Shown: positions 18,244-26,886 of the stretch, piece by piece
Layout: each line of letters opens with the position of its first letter
Numbering within the stretch: position 1 is the stretch's first letter
NCBI GenBank assembly: GCA_900317955.1
Contig: ONIP01000013.1
Coordinates: 1 to 64,000 of the forward strand
Length of the DNA: 64,000 bases
Direction of reading: 5' to 3'
Source: an uncultured Bacteroidales bacterium
GTDB lineage: Bacteria > Bacteroidota > Bacteroidia > Bacteroidales > P3
Notes under the pieces: generated by a model
What the model was told of the DNA's origin: nothing
The model's database searches: none
The model's input: the letters and a program-made list of their open reading frames with translations, nothing else
Translations under genes and position numbers: made by a program

Positions 18244-19947
18244 TTACCAGCGGAGGTTCTCCGCAACATTGAACTTACGTACTGTGTCGATACGATCGTT
18301 GTAGATGCGTACCAGATAGGTGCCATTGGCCAAGCCCTCAACATTGAGAACCATCTCGCAGTCGGTGGGGCATTCCTTGACATAGGTCTGCAGTATACGG
18401 CCGTCAAGACCTATAATAGCCACATTGACACGGCCCTCAACTCCCTTCACGGCCACTGTCGTGGAGGTGGTGGCGGGGTTGGGATAAACAGCCACTGCGA
18501 TGCCTTCAGCATCCACAATGCCTTCCTGTTCCCCTCCCTGAGTGGTAAAGGTGACCGTCATATACTCGCTATAGCGGCCGTCTTCGCAAAGAGTGCGCAC
18601 TTTGGCCAAGTAGGTAGTGGCCGAATCAAGACCCGTAATGGTCGCCATAGGCATGTCGGTGACAGTCTGCGAACCCAGTTCTGTCCCTTCTGTAAAGCCG
18701 GGAAGACCATATACCACCTCCCACACGCCTGAGGAATTGGTACCCTCTCTCCACGAAATGACAGCCTCGTGCATGGTAGGCCTTGCACCAACATCGGACA
18801 CGGGGAAACACTGGCTCGTGGTAATCATCATGGTGTCTGTCCATTCGGAAGTGTTGGAAGCATCGCACATGGAACGCACCGTAACACGGTAGTTGGTGCC
18901 ATACGATAAACCGGTAACCGTATAGCTGTTGGTAGTAGCCGTAAAGGTGCGGTCGTAGGAACTGTTGAACACATGCAGCTCCCACTGGCCTGCTGTACCA
19001 CCCGAAGTCCAGTGGAACGAAGCGGTAGTATTTGCGATGTCGGTAACCGTCAAATCCTCCGGCATACGGCAGCGCACCGTGTCGGTGGTGAAATAAACCG
19101 TATCGCTCCAGTCAGACCATCCGTTGGAAGCCAGCGTGCAGTCCTGACGCAAACGTGCCATATACTGCGTGTTGGGTGCAAAGACTCCGTTGCATACATG
19201 GTAGCACCCTGTCACATTGTTAGTGACCCATGCCGTGTCCGAAACACGCTTATATTCCAGTTGGGCATGTCCACTGTGATACTGACGCCATCTGAAAGTG
19301 GCCGACATATCGGTTACAAAACTGACAAAAAGACCCTGGGGAACCATGCAATGGTCATTGAAGTCGAACACCAAGCTGTCTATAGCCAGGAAGTTGACGC
19401 CGCTCGACAGAAGGGGTTTGGTCAGGAAACAGAAATAACGTCCCGTGTCGTCGTAGGCGGAAAAGTCAACGGTAAAACGCGCCATCGTGTCGGGAGAGCA
19501 ATACGGAATTGCCAGCACCGTGTCCAACGGGGTAAAGTTGCCAACAGGGTTGGTCGGATTCTTGCAGATACCGATAATCAAATCCGAATTCAGCGCAGGG
19601 TCATTGCGCGACTTTCCGGCACTGAACGTCACCTGCATGTGGTTTACCGTCAACGACGTGTCGAACGGATTCTGCAACACAGCCCATGTCTCGCCGGTGC
19701 TGTACAGGTCGAGGATACATGTAAGGTATCCGCCATTGATATTATATGAACCAATCGAAGGCTCATTGGTGCCTTGGAAATGCCAGCAGGCAGGCTCCGT
19801 GGGCGGAGTAGTGTTGTGCGGATAGGCCTGGAAATCCTCCCACCATGGTAGAAAAACGATGGGGTCACAGGGTTTTTGTGCCCAAAGTGTTGACGGCAGT
19901 AATGCAATAACCGCCGCCACTAACAGAAAGCGTACTTTTAACTTCAT
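18244..19947 (-). CDS. T9SS-sorted fibronectin-III protein
   Basis: The 567-residue product has a signal peptide (LPSTLWAQ), an N-terminal lectin-like beta module (about 25-200, opening with FLPWWEDFQAYP), three fibronectin-III domains (about 205-480) and a T9SS C-terminal domain (VAVYPNPATTSTTVAV, about 492-567). It is the first gene of a two-gene operon with the giant protein, with which it shares architecture, so the pair may act together on the cell surface. The frame ends NLRW a few residues beyond the usual sorting-domain end, which is slightly unusual. Confidence 0.88.
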   Translation of the reverse strand: MKLKVRFLLVAAVIALLPSTLWAQKPCDPIVFLPWWEDFQAYPHNTTPPTEPACWHFQGTNEPSIGSYNINGGYLTCILDLYSTGETWAVLQNPFDTSLTVNHMQVTFSAGKSRNDPALNSDLIIGICKNPTNPVGNFTPLDTVLAIPYCSPDTMARFTVDFSAYDDTGRYFCFLTKPLLSSGVNFLAIDSLVFDFNDHCMVPQGLFVSFVTDMSATFRWRQYHSGHAQLEYKRVSDTAWVTNNVTGCYHVCNGVFAPNTQYMARLRQDCTLASNGWSDWSDTVYFTTDTVRCRMPEDLTVTDIANTTASFHWTSGGTAGQWELHVFNSSYDRTFTATTNSYTVTGLSYGTNYRVTVRSMCDASNTSEWTDTMMITTSQCFPVSDVGARPTMHEAVISWREGTNSSGVWEVVYGLPGFTEGTELGSQTVTDMPMATITGLDSATTYLAKVRTLCEDGRYSEYMTVTFTTQGGEQEGIVDAEGIAVAVYPNPATTSTTVAVKGVEGRVNVAIIGLDGRILQTYVKECPTDCEMVLNVEGLANGTYLVRIYNDRIDTVRKFNVAENLRW

Positions 19948-20081
19948 ATTGTCTTCTTTTAGTGATTAATATATTAATTGTACTATTTTTTTTTAAAAAC
20001 AGAATATAGCATGCACTATCCAATTGATTCACATAAGGTTGAGCCCAAATCCTCATGTGCGTACATGCCAATACCACCTTG

Positions 20082-20110
20082 CAAAGATACAAAATAATTT
20101 AAACAAACAA
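20082..20110 (-). promoter_or_regulatory. Promoter of the T9SS protein operon
   Basis: TTG (20110-20108), 18 bases, TATCTTTG (20089-20082) on the minus strand, about 135 bases upstream of the ATG. The leader between shows no clear riboswitch. Confidence 0.7.
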
Positions 20111-20264
20111 GATTAACAGCTGAAAATTATTAGCATACAGCAACAACTTTTTGTTAAGGCACAGCTTGAAGCCCTCCCGCAACCGGACAAGCCGAGCATC
20201 CGCGAAGCGGAACGACCATACCACTAAAGTATCTCACTGTTCCGACTCCCTAATGCTCCACAAA

Positions 20265-20290
20265 TAAAAAAGACCGCTCTCAGGCGGTCT
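20265..20290 (-). terminator. Terminator of ssrA
   Basis: AGACCGC and GCGGTCT (20271-20290) with a run of Ts on either strand; it directly follows the 3' end of tmRNA and may work in both directions. Confidence 0.85.
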
Positions 20291-20298
20291 TTTTTTCG

Positions 20299-20691
20299 TG
20301 GAGCTGGAGGGAGTCGAACCCTCGTCCAAACAAGTGACAGATGTGCTTTCTACATGCTTATTTCATGATTGATTTTCGTGCTGGCTCTGGACATGAACCC
20401 CCAAGGCAAGCCTTAGCCTCTAAAACTTCATCGGCGGCTCGAGGCCTACCACCGACTATCCCGTTCTCACGAGCACCTCCGGGTCACCGACCGACGGGCT
20501 GGGTCAGTGGGAGATGTCTTGTCCCTGCAACTGTTGCGGGGATTAAGCCAGTAACCTACTGTACTTCGGTTAGGCAGCAAGAGCGTAGTTATTTTCGCCA
20601 ATTATCTTTCTGCATCGGTTGTCAAGGCTGCTGATGCGTGAGCCTGCATGCTTACAAATCCCCCTCCTTGCTGTCAAAACCGGTCAGCCCC
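20299..20691 (-). ncRNA. ssrA: Transfer-messenger RNA (tmRNA)
   Basis: Reading leftward from 20691, GGGGCTG pairs with CAGCTCC at the 3' end to form the tRNA-like acceptor, and the 3' T arm reads GGTTCGACTCC. The tag frame is GGC-GAA-AAT-AAC-TAC-GCT-CTT-GCT-GCC-TAA, giving GENNYALAA, which I recall as the tag of Porphyromonas-type tmRNA. The 3' CCA is not encoded. Pseudoknot-rich sequence fills the middle. tmRNA with SmpB rescues stalled ribosomes and tags the unfinished protein for breakdown. Confidence 0.97.
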
Positions 20692-20707
20692 GGAAAGGTA
20701 TTGCTGC

Positions 20708-20738
20708 AAAAAAAGAGTCCCCAAATCTTTGAGGACTC
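20708..20738 (-). terminator. Terminator of tRNA-Asp
   Basis: GAGTCC and GGACTC pair across a 12-base loop, followed on the minus strand by seven Ts. It separates tRNA-Asp from ssrA. Confidence 0.8.
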
Positions 20739-20750
20739 CCTTTCGTTTGG

Positions 20751-20825
20751 CGGTCCGGACGAGACTCGAACTCGCGACCCCATGCGTGACAGGCATGTAT
20801 TCTAACCAAACTGAACTACCGGACC
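20751..20825 (-). tRNA. tRNA-Asp (anticodon GTC)
   Basis: Acceptor GGTCCGG pairs with CCGGACC. The anticodon loop is CTGTCAC within the stem CATGC/GCATG. The T loop GTTCGAG is normal. CCA is not encoded. Confidence 0.95.
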
Positions 20826-20871
20826 TTTTACACCATGATTTAAAGACCTCTCTTTTTCTCAAATGCGGGTG

Positions 20872-20902
20872 CAAAAGTACAACTTTTTTCCCATTCAGCA
20901 AA
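20872..20902 (-). promoter_or_regulatory. Promoter of tRNA-Asp
   Basis: TTTG (20902-20899), 19 bases, TACTTTTG (20879-20872): exact consensus, about 47 bases upstream of the tRNA. Confidence 0.75.
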
Positions 20903-20925
20903 GAAAAAAATGACTTTTTTTGAAA

Positions 20926-21320
20926 ATAATTTCTCTACCATCTAACTGTCAACTATTTAAAAATACACATTTCATGCAATCCCACATCAAAAATCAGCTG
21001 CAAAACTGCTTATTTCACCCTCGAATTTCAAAAAAATCGGGTTCTCGCACACATACTTTCGTCCAACTATGTTCCATCGGAAAAAGAACATTGATACTCT
21101 TTACAATACATCCATTCTCTTCATTGCGCACCGTCTGATACCCCCTAATCCATCCACTGCTGAAAAAAGAACACTTCTGAGCAACCTATCAAACAAATCC
21201 CTCTAAGAGGGATATATTATACAAAACCGTCCCTCATTGAGGGACTGCTTGTATCGGCCTGCAAAGGATGTTCGGCATCACTTATTGAGTAGTCCTCGCC
21301 ATCACCTTCCACACAAACAC
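20926..21320. other. Gene-free stretch with two small palindromes
   Basis: No gene or RNA was recognised. Two short palindromes occur 31 bases apart: ATCCCTCTAAGAGGGAT (21197-21213) and GTCCCTCATTGAGGGAC (21229-21245). They share the TCCCTC/GAGGGA arms. Confidence 0.5.
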
Positions 21321-21321
21321 G

Positions 21322-21353
21322 AAAAAAGCCGGTGCTTTTGCATCGGCTTTTTA
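21322..21353 (-). terminator. Terminator of rpsT
   Basis: AAAGCCGATGC pairs with GCACCGGCTTT around AAAA, followed by Ts on the minus strand, 19 bases past the rpsT stop. Confidence 0.85.
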
Positions 21354-21371
21354 TATTCGTGGAATCGATTA

Positions 21372-21623
21372 TTACATGGCGTTGACCTTCTTCTGGAGTT
21401 TGGATTTCAGATTGGCAGCCTTGTTCTTGTGAATAACCGAACGCTTTGCAAGTTTGTCAATGATGGAGACCATTTTAGGAAGTCTTTCGATTGCAACTTG
21501 TTTGTCCTCAAGGGCGCGGAAATCACGCAGGGCGTTGCGCATGGTCTTGGCGTAATAACGATTCTCGACTCTTCTCTTTTCGTTGGAACGGATTCTTTTT
21601 TTTGCAGAGATGTGATGTGCCAT
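21372..21623 (-). CDS. rpsT: Ribosomal protein S20
   Basis: The 83-residue, very basic helical protein begins MAHHISAKKRIRSNEKRR and ends with KNKAANLKSKLQKKV, typical of S20, a primary 16S rRNA binder in the 30S subunit. It lies 30 bases after tRNA-Glu and is probably transcribed with it from the promoter at 21753-21783. Confidence 0.97.
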   Translation of the reverse strand: MAHHISAKKRIRSNEKRRVENRYYAKTMRNALRDFRALEDKQVAIERLPKMVSIIDKLAKRSVIHKNKAANLKSKLQKKVNAM

Positions 21624-21653
21624 AATTATTTATTATTCTTCTTTTTTATCTTG

Positions 21654-21728
21654 TAGTCCGTGCGGGATTCGAACCCGCGATTTTAAGAATGAAAATCTTA
21701 CGTCCTAGGCCAACTAGACGAACGGACC
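21654..21728 (-). tRNA. tRNA-Glu (anticodon TTC)
   Basis: Acceptor GGTCCGT pairs with ACGGACT, the first pair being G-U. The anticodon loop is TTTTCAT between AAGA/TCTT stem bases. The T loop GTTCGAA is normal. CCA is not encoded. Confidence 0.95.
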
Positions 21729-21752
21729 CTTTTGCTTTTCTGAAAGCGGGTG

Positions 21753-21783
21753 CAAAATTACTAACTTTTTTTGGATTAGCAAA
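21753..21783 (-). promoter_or_regulatory. Promoter of tRNA-Glu and rpsT
   Basis: TTTG (21783-21780), 19 bases, TAATTTTG (21760-21753): exact consensus spacing. Confidence 0.75.
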
Positions 21784-21820
21784 ATATTTTTTCACTAAAT
21801 TTTGTGCACAACAACTTCGT

Positions 21821-22495
21821 TTAATCCGTATCTGCTTGAAATCTAAAGCCTAAACGCTTGCCTGTAGCCATCGATTTTTTGTCCAGATTGTTCCTCATTT
21901 CACCCACCGAAACCATCTTCACTTCGTCGTATGGAGGTGTTAATAAATCAAAATTTGTGGTATACTCGATAGCCGACTCTACTATACTTCGCACTGAGTC
22001 GCTGGTAATCAGTGAAGTATTGAAATTATTGTACAGCATACCCAACTCCCGTTTCCCCTCGATAAAGTAGTGTTTTTCGAAGTTAACAAACACTCTTCCA
22101 ATCATATATCCCAAATCTTGGTCGCGCTGGTATATAAACGAATCCGCCAGAAAGTTGTAGATTCTTATCACCCCGCAGTAAGAGCGCCGGGAATCCTCGC
22201 GGATATAGGCCGATTTCATCACCTGATGGTCGCGCGAAAACTCGAAGACATTGCTATGCATGTAAAACACCAGCACGTCACCACCAAAACGCACTTCGAA
22301 CTCGAAATCGCCGTGATCCTTGAATTCGAACAAGATATTCTTCTCCTCTTTCTGCGCCTGCTCCTGGAAGGAAGTTATCATATCGCGGGCGGTGAGGCGG
22401 AACATCTCAAACGACTCCTTGGTGGCCACAAAGGCCTCCTGCTTCAACATCGATTTGTCGAAGACCAGTTTCTTTAACGACTCTTTTATCTCCAT
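21821..22495 (-). CDS. Conserved-looking cytoplasmic protein of unknown function
   Basis: The 224-residue protein has no signal peptide or membrane segment. It starts with a helical part (MEIKESLKKLVFDKSMLKQE) and has a beta-rich middle (EFKDHGDFEFEVRFGGDVLVFYM). It ends MATGKRLGFRF. I recall similar orphan proteins in Bacteroidales genomes but no named family. It has its own promoter and lies head to head with the C69 dipeptidase gene. Confidence 0.7.
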   Translation of the reverse strand: MEIKESLKKLVFDKSMLKQEAFVATKESFEMFRLTARDMITSFQEQAQKEEKNILFEFKDHGDFEFEVRFGGDVLVFYMHSNVFEFSRDHQVMKSAYIREDSRRSYCGVIRIYNFLADSFIYQRDQDLGYMIGRVFVNFEKHYFIEGKRELGMLYNNFNTSLITSDSVRSIVESAIEYTTNFDLLTPPYDEVKMVSVGEMRNNLDKKSMATGKRLGFRFQADTD

Positions 22496-22537
22496 TGCTT
22501 ATTACTTATGAAAAACAACCATATTGAATTGAGGTTG

Positions 22538-22567
22538 CAAAGATACGATTTTTTCACGAAACAGCAA
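22538..22567 (-). promoter_or_regulatory. Promoter of the 224-residue protein gene
   Basis: TTG (22567-22565), 19 bases, TATCTTTG (22545-22538). Confidence 0.7.
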
Positions 22568-22597
22568 CACTCCAATCCATTTTTCAGAAAAAAAGTG

Positions 22598-22605
22598 TAT
22601 CTTTG
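22598..22605 (+). promoter_or_regulatory. -7 box of the first C69 dipeptidase gene
   Basis: TATCTTTG followed by CAAAC, 83 bases before the ATG. No TTG at the expected distance. Confidence 0.5.
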
Positions 22606-22688
22606 CAAACTCTAACGCACCGGGCACACGCCCGCCCTCCGCTCCTCGTCCGACATATACAAACCAACATATCATCAACATACACATC

Positions 22689-24383
22689 ATGAAAAGAATC
22701 CTCACCGCAGCCCTGCTGCTCTTTGTCTTGAGCTGGCAGACCCAACCCTGCCAGGCCTGCACCAATTTTCTCCTCTCCCGTGGCGCCACGACCGACGGCA
22801 GCACCATGATAACCTATGCCGCCGACAGCCACACCCGATACGGCCAGCTACGTTTCCACCCCGGCGGCACCCATCCCGCAGGGGAGATACTCAGCCTCTA
22901 CAACTATGGGAGCCTGAAGCACCAAATCGACATACCGCAAGCCCCTCTCACCTACCGTGTGGTCGGCTTCATCAACGAGCACCAGTTTGCAATGGGCGAA
23001 ACCACCTGGGGCGGCATCGCACCCCTCAGCAAGGGCAACCTCGAGGGCATTGACTACGGCAACCTCATCTACCTCGCCCTGCAGCGTGCCCGCAACTGCC
23101 GCGAGGCCATCCGCGTGATGGCCGACCTCGTGGCCACCTACGGCTATGCCGACGGCGGCGAGACCTTCTCGCTGGCAGACCCCAACGAGGTATGGCTCTT
23201 CGAAATAACCAGCAAAGGACAAGGGGAGAAAGGAGCCGTGTGGGTGGCGCGCCGTGTGCCGGAAGGCTATGTCAGCGCCCACGCCAACCAAGCCCGCATC
23301 ACCCAGTTCCCGCAGGAACCCGCCCGCTGGCGCAAGGCTCGCGGCAAAGGCCTCCACCCCGCCATCAGCAGCCTGCACCTCGACTATATCAACGAACCCG
23401 AAGTGGAATGCGTCTATAGCCATGACGTGGTCTCCTTTGCCCGCAAGAACGGCTGGTTCAGCGGCAAAGATGCCGACTTCAGCTATGCCGACACCTACAA
23501 CCCCCTCACCTTCTCCGGCCTCCGCGCCTGCGAGGCAAGGGTCTTCGCCATGTTCAACCGCGTGGCACAAGGCATGGAACGCTATCTGCCCTACGCCATG
23601 GGCAACCCCAAGGCCGAACGCCTCCCCCTGTGGATTAAGCCCGACCGGAAACTTTCCAACCACGATGTAATGGAACTGATGCGCGACCATTTCGAAGGCA
23701 CCCCTATGGACATGACCCAGGATGTGGGCGCAGGTCCCTTCCACTGCCCCTACCGCTGGCGCCCCATGGACTTTAAGGTGAATGGCAAAGAGTACATCCA
23801 CGAACGCGCCATCAGCACCCAGCAAACCGGCTTCAGCTTTGTGGCGCAATGCCGCAGCTGGCTCCCCAACCACTTGGGCGGCATCATCTGGTTCGGCGTC
23901 GACGACACCTACAGCACCTGCTATTGCCCCATGTTCTGTGCCATCGACAGCATCCCCCTCTGCTTCCGCGAGGGCAACGGCTCCATGAGCGAGTATTCGC
24001 CCACGGCGGCCTTCTGGCTCTTCAACCGCGTCAGCAACTTCTGCTACCTCCGCTACGACTCCATGATAGTGGACGTGCGTACCTTTCAGAAATCTTTCGA
24101 GAACTACTTTATCAGCCGCGTAAACATGCTGCAGGCCAACTCCTCACCTGCCGAGGTCACCATGCTCAGCCACCAACTGGCATACGACATGATGGTGGCT
24201 TGGAACCACCTCGACCAGCAACTGCTCATGCGCTATATCGACGGCAATATCAAATACATGAAAAACGACCGCATAGAAACCACTCCCACGGGTGTGGTGC
24301 GGTTCCCCAACCAACCGCCCTACCCCGACTGGTTCTACCGCGCCATAGTCGACGACCACGGTGAAGTGCTGCAGGTGAAATAA
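22689..24383 (+). CDS. C69-family dipeptidase, copy 1
   Basis: The 564-residue enzyme begins with a signal peptide ending at QAC; the Cys of ACTNFLLSRGAT (about residue 24) becomes the N-terminal nucleophile, as in peptidase family C69 (PepD-like Ntn hydrolases). Other family segments are GSTMITYAADSH, GETTWGG, YVSAHANQARITQ and VAQCRSWLPN. It probably cleaves dipeptides in the periplasm or outside, feeding amino-acid fermentation. A paralogue lies at 51084-52847 with long identical stretches. The gene ends 28 bases before a perfect 27-bp palindrome. Confidence 0.93.
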   Translation: MKRILTAALLLFVLSWQTQPCQACTNFLLSRGATTDGSTMITYAADSHTRYGQLRFHPGGTHPAGEILSLYNYGSLKHQIDIPQAPLTYRVVGFINEHQFAMGETTWGGIAPLSKGNLEGIDYGNLIYLALQRARNCREAIRVMADLVATYGYADGGETFSLADPNEVWLFEITSKGQGEKGAVWVARRVPEGYVSAHANQARITQFPQEPARWRKARGKGLHPAISSLHLDYINEPEVECVYSHDVVSFARKNGWFSGKDADFSYADTYNPLTFSGLRACEARVFAMFNRVAQGMERYLPYAMGNPKAERLPLWIKPDRKLSNHDVMELMRDHFEGTPMDMTQDVGAGPFHCPYRWRPMDFKVNGKEYIHERAISTQQTGFSFVAQCRSWLPNHLGGIIWFGVDDTYSTCYCPMFCAIDSIPLCFREGNGSMSEYSPTAAFWLFNRVSNFCYLRYDSMIVDVRTFQKSFENYFISRVNMLQANSSPAEVTMLSHQLAYDMMVAWNHLDQQLLMRYIDGNIKYMKNDRIETTPTGVVRFPNQPPYPDWFYRAIVDDHGEVLQVK

Positions 24384-24401
24384 CCGCCAACCCTTTCGCC
24401 T

Positions 24402-24466
24402 CTTGTTTTACACTTGTTTCCCACTTGTTTTACACTTTAAAAGTGTAAAACAAGTGGGAAACAAGT
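24402..24466. repeat. Perfect 27-bp inverted repeat between convergent genes
   Basis: 24412-24438 and 24440-24466 are exact reverse complements around one base. The word CTTGTTTTACACTT also occurs as a direct repeat at 24402-24415 and 24424-24437. It separates the dipeptidase from the convergent lipoprotein gene and could act as a two-way terminator, although neither side has a long T run. It may instead be a dispersed palindromic repeat. Confidence 0.85.
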
Positions 24467-24500
24467 ATTACAGAGCCGTGAAAAAGACGGGTGCAGGGAA

Positions 24501-25220
24501 TCAGAAGCGGTAGCTCATGCCAGCGCCGAGACTGAGAAGTCCCCGACTGATATGATAGCCTTCGGGCCGCCACGGCACCAGATAACAGAGTCCCGCCTTG
24601 ACGTTGAACTTGAAGCGTTCCCAGCCGAAGCGCAGCTCAACTGTGGGTTCCAGCAGTATATTGTCGGCAAGTGTAGTAGCATAATCTGTTATCCATTCAC
24701 CGTTCACTTCATAAGGAACACCCTTGCCCACCTTTATCTCGCCCATCAGTACACCTGTCTTGAGACTGAAGGCGAGGTCGAGATGGCCCTTGCGGGTCAT
24801 TTCGAGCCACCCGGCATCGCCTTGCACAAAGACCGACCGGAACGTCCCGCTGGGGATTGTCCACGGCTCCATGCCCCCAATATTAGACTGACGCCCCTTG
24901 CCCGTGCCCGCGCCGACATAGATTTCCCACACAAAGTTGTTCTCCTGCGGGAAGTATAAACCGGCCATGGCCTGCGAATAAGAGCGGAAGGGGTCGATAG
25001 CGGCCTGCACAGCCAGATGGTTTGTGATGCCCCACGCCACCGAGGCACGCATGTCGAGGGGGACAGGCCATCTGGTCGTTGGCAGTAAGGCACCCTCCAG
25101 CTGCACCTCGCCACGCTCGTGGATGAGGGGTATGTGTACCGTCATTGGGTTGTATACACCACAACCTGTCATCAAGGTTGCAACGGCTACACAAAGGATG
25201 AATAACCTGGTCGTTTTCAT
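24501..25220 (-). CDS. Outer-membrane lipoprotein of beta-barrel type
   Basis: The 239-residue product has a lipoprotein signal (VAVATLMTGC, Cys about 20). Alternating hydrophobic strands follow and the last residue is Phe in GAGMSYRF, typical of outer-membrane barrels. It is the last gene of a four-gene run with an ECF sigma factor, 12 bases after the membrane protein. Function unknown. Confidence 0.7.
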   Translation of the reverse strand: MKTTRLFILCVAVATLMTGCGVYNPMTVHIPLIHERGEVQLEGALLPTTRWPVPLDMRASVAWGITNHLAVQAAIDPFRSYSQAMAGLYFPQENNFVWEIYVGAGTGKGRQSNIGGMEPWTIPSGTFRSVFVQGDAGWLEMTRKGHLDLAFSLKTGVLMGEIKVGKGVPYEVNGEWITDYATTLADNILLEPTVELRFGWERFKFNVKAGLCYLVPWRPEGYHISRGLLSLGAGMSYRF

Positions 25221-25232
25221 GGCGGAGGGTTT

Positions 25233-25814
25233 TTATTGGTTGTTTTTGATGTTTTCGATGGCGGCGTCCAGCTTGCGGAAAGAGCGTACAATGCCCCAGG
25301 CGTTAAGCGGGAGAAGCACTGCGCAGAGGACGAGCCACACAATGACAAACCACCGCAGGCCGAAGAAGTCAAGCCCGAAGGGAGGGCCAAAGAGGGGTCC
25401 GAGACAGACGGTGACGGGGAGTTTGATGTAGAGGGTGTAATGGTGGTTGAAGCGTTGCAGGAGGGTCATGCGGTCGGCATAGGCGTTGACTTCGGCCACG
25501 GGGCGGGTGGGGTCGAGGTGACGGAGTGCGATGGTCATCTGCACAGCTATCATGACGCGCATCAAGGCTATGGCAAGCACGACGAGATAGCACACCAGAT
25601 AGGGCAACGGCTTGAGGTAGAGAGGAGCCAAAACCGCCACGACGACAAAGATGACGATGCTGCCGGGCAGACCCCAGTTGAGCCGCCAGCGCAGGTGGTC
25701 GTAGGCCGCGTGGGCTTTGTTGTGCGTGGTGAGACGCTGCACATCGATTTGGCCCTGCTGCTGCGGGGGTTGGTTAAGGCGGCTGTCGCGCAGTTGGTCC
25801 AGTATGTCTTCCAT
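25233..25814 (-). CDS. Membrane protein beside the ECF sigma factor, possible anti-sigma
   Basis: The 193-residue protein has a soluble N-terminus of about 50 residues (MEDILDQLRDSRLNQPPQQQ). Two hydrophobic blocks follow, each long enough for two helices (about 52-92 and 130-172). It starts 5 bases after the sigma gene. Position and layout fit a membrane-bound anti-sigma factor, but no known anti-sigma domain was recognised. Confidence 0.6.
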   Translation of the reverse strand: MEDILDQLRDSRLNQPPQQQGQIDVQRLTTHNKAHAAYDHLRWRLNWGLPGSIVIFVVVAVLAPLYLKPLPYLVCYLVVLAIALMRVMIAVQMTIALRHLDPTRPVAEVNAYADRMTLLQRFNHHYTLYIKLPVTVCLGPLFGPPFGLDFFGLRWFVIVWLVLCAVLLPLNAWGIVRSFRKLDAAIENIKNNQ

Positions 25815-25819
25815 AACGC

Positions 25820-26296
25820 TTAGGATTTCAGTTTGACAAGTTTTTGTTTCACACGGTGGATGCGTACACCCACGTTGGTTTGCGATATGCCGAGAACGTC
25901 GGCCATTTCCTCCTCAGTGGCTCCGTCTACATAGAGGTAGACCAACGCCTGGTCGTCTTTGGGCAGGAAGTCGATAAGCCGGTAAAGTTCGTCGTAGAGG
26001 GGTGCCGAAGGTTCGTCGGCGACAGTACACTCCATCAGGGGTGTTATCGGGGTGGTCTTCACCCGTTTCTTCTCCTGACGCCAAAGGGAGATGGCAGTGT
26101 TCAGCCCCACTCGATAAAGCCAGTTCTTGACCGAGCACTGCCCGTTGAAGCGGTCGCGGGTGCGCCACAGGTTGTAGAGTATCTCCTGATAGATGTCTTT
26201 CTCCACTTCGGCGTCTCCGCGGGCAAAGGTAACGCTGATGCTGTGCAGAAGACGCTCGTGTTGGGAGAGCTGGGCTATGAACTCGTCGTCGGTCAT
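25820..26296 (-). CDS. ECF-type RNA polymerase sigma factor
   Basis: The 158-residue protein has sigma region 2 (EKDIYQEILYNLWRTRDRFN, about 31-50, then KNWLYRVGLNTAISLWR). Region 4 includes a helix-turn-helix (MADVLGISQTNVGVRIHRVK, about 131-150). Both regions are intact, unlike the related truncated gene at 43316. Its ATG overlaps the preceding lipoprotein stop by four bases. Confidence 0.9.
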   Translation of the reverse strand: MTDDEFIAQLSQHERLLHSISVTFARGDAEVEKDIYQEILYNLWRTRDRFNGQCSVKNWLYRVGLNTAISLWRQEKKRVKTTPITPLMECTVADEPSAPLYDELYRLIDFLPKDDQALVYLYVDGATEEEMADVLGISQTNVGVRIHRVKQKLVKLKS

Positions 26297-26793
26297 GGGC
26301 GCGGACGGCTCAGGTTATACAGGCTGTCGGTAACGACGAGGGTGACTTTGCCGTAACGTACATTGCCTTTGAAAGGCGGCCGCTGGTTGACAATCTCCTC
26401 GTAGCGGTAGAGCGAGGTGTCGGCATTGGCATCCTCGAAACGGTAGAGTGCATCGAAGCCGGCACTGTCGCGGTAGAAGTTGAGGATGCGTCCGTCGTCG
26501 AAACGTAGCTGCACGCTGTCACCGTAGTTGTGCCATTCAATATCCCTGGCCACATAATCGATTTGGGCACATCCCAATCCACCGGTTACCCATACAACGG
26601 TGTCGGTGTGCGCTGGTGCCGAAAGGGGGGTGAGCCGGGAGGTGGTGCGGCCCACGGTGTCGACGGGCTGAAGCGACTGGATGGTGACGGCGTGGGAGGT
26701 TTGGTTGTCGATGGCAAACTCCATGGTAAAGCCGGGGTCGCAGGCCGTCAGCAGCAAGGCGGCAAACAGGAGGATGAGCGGTGTCTTTTTCAT
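26293..26793 (-). CDS. Lipoprotein, first gene of the sigma-factor operon
   Basis: The 166-residue product has a lipoprotein signal (LILLFAALLLTAC, Cys about 18) and a beta-rich mature part (MEFAIDNQTSHAVTIQSLQP). No family was recognised. It precedes and overlaps the ECF sigma gene, which suggests a shared signal or envelope-stress role; that is inference. No consensus promoter was seen upstream. Confidence 0.65.
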   Translation of the reverse strand: MKKTPLILLFAALLLTACDPGFTMEFAIDNQTSHAVTIQSLQPVDTVGRTTSRLTPLSAPAHTDTVVWVTGGLGCAQIDYVARDIEWHNYGDSVQLRFDDGRILNFYRDSAGFDALYRFEDANADTSLYRYEEIVNQRPPFKGNVRYGKVTLVVTDSLYNLSRPRP

Positions 26794-26886
26794 TGAGGTA
26801 AGTTTTGTTTACCTATAAAGACGCAAAAAAGCAGGATTTCTTACACACGGTGTATAAAAAAAACTGCTTCATAGGGGTATTGTTGC

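Noticed and set aside
22848..23873. 341-codon open frame opposite the first dipeptidase gene
   Set aside because: A shadow of the C69 gene with the same Val-Gly-Ala-rich composition.
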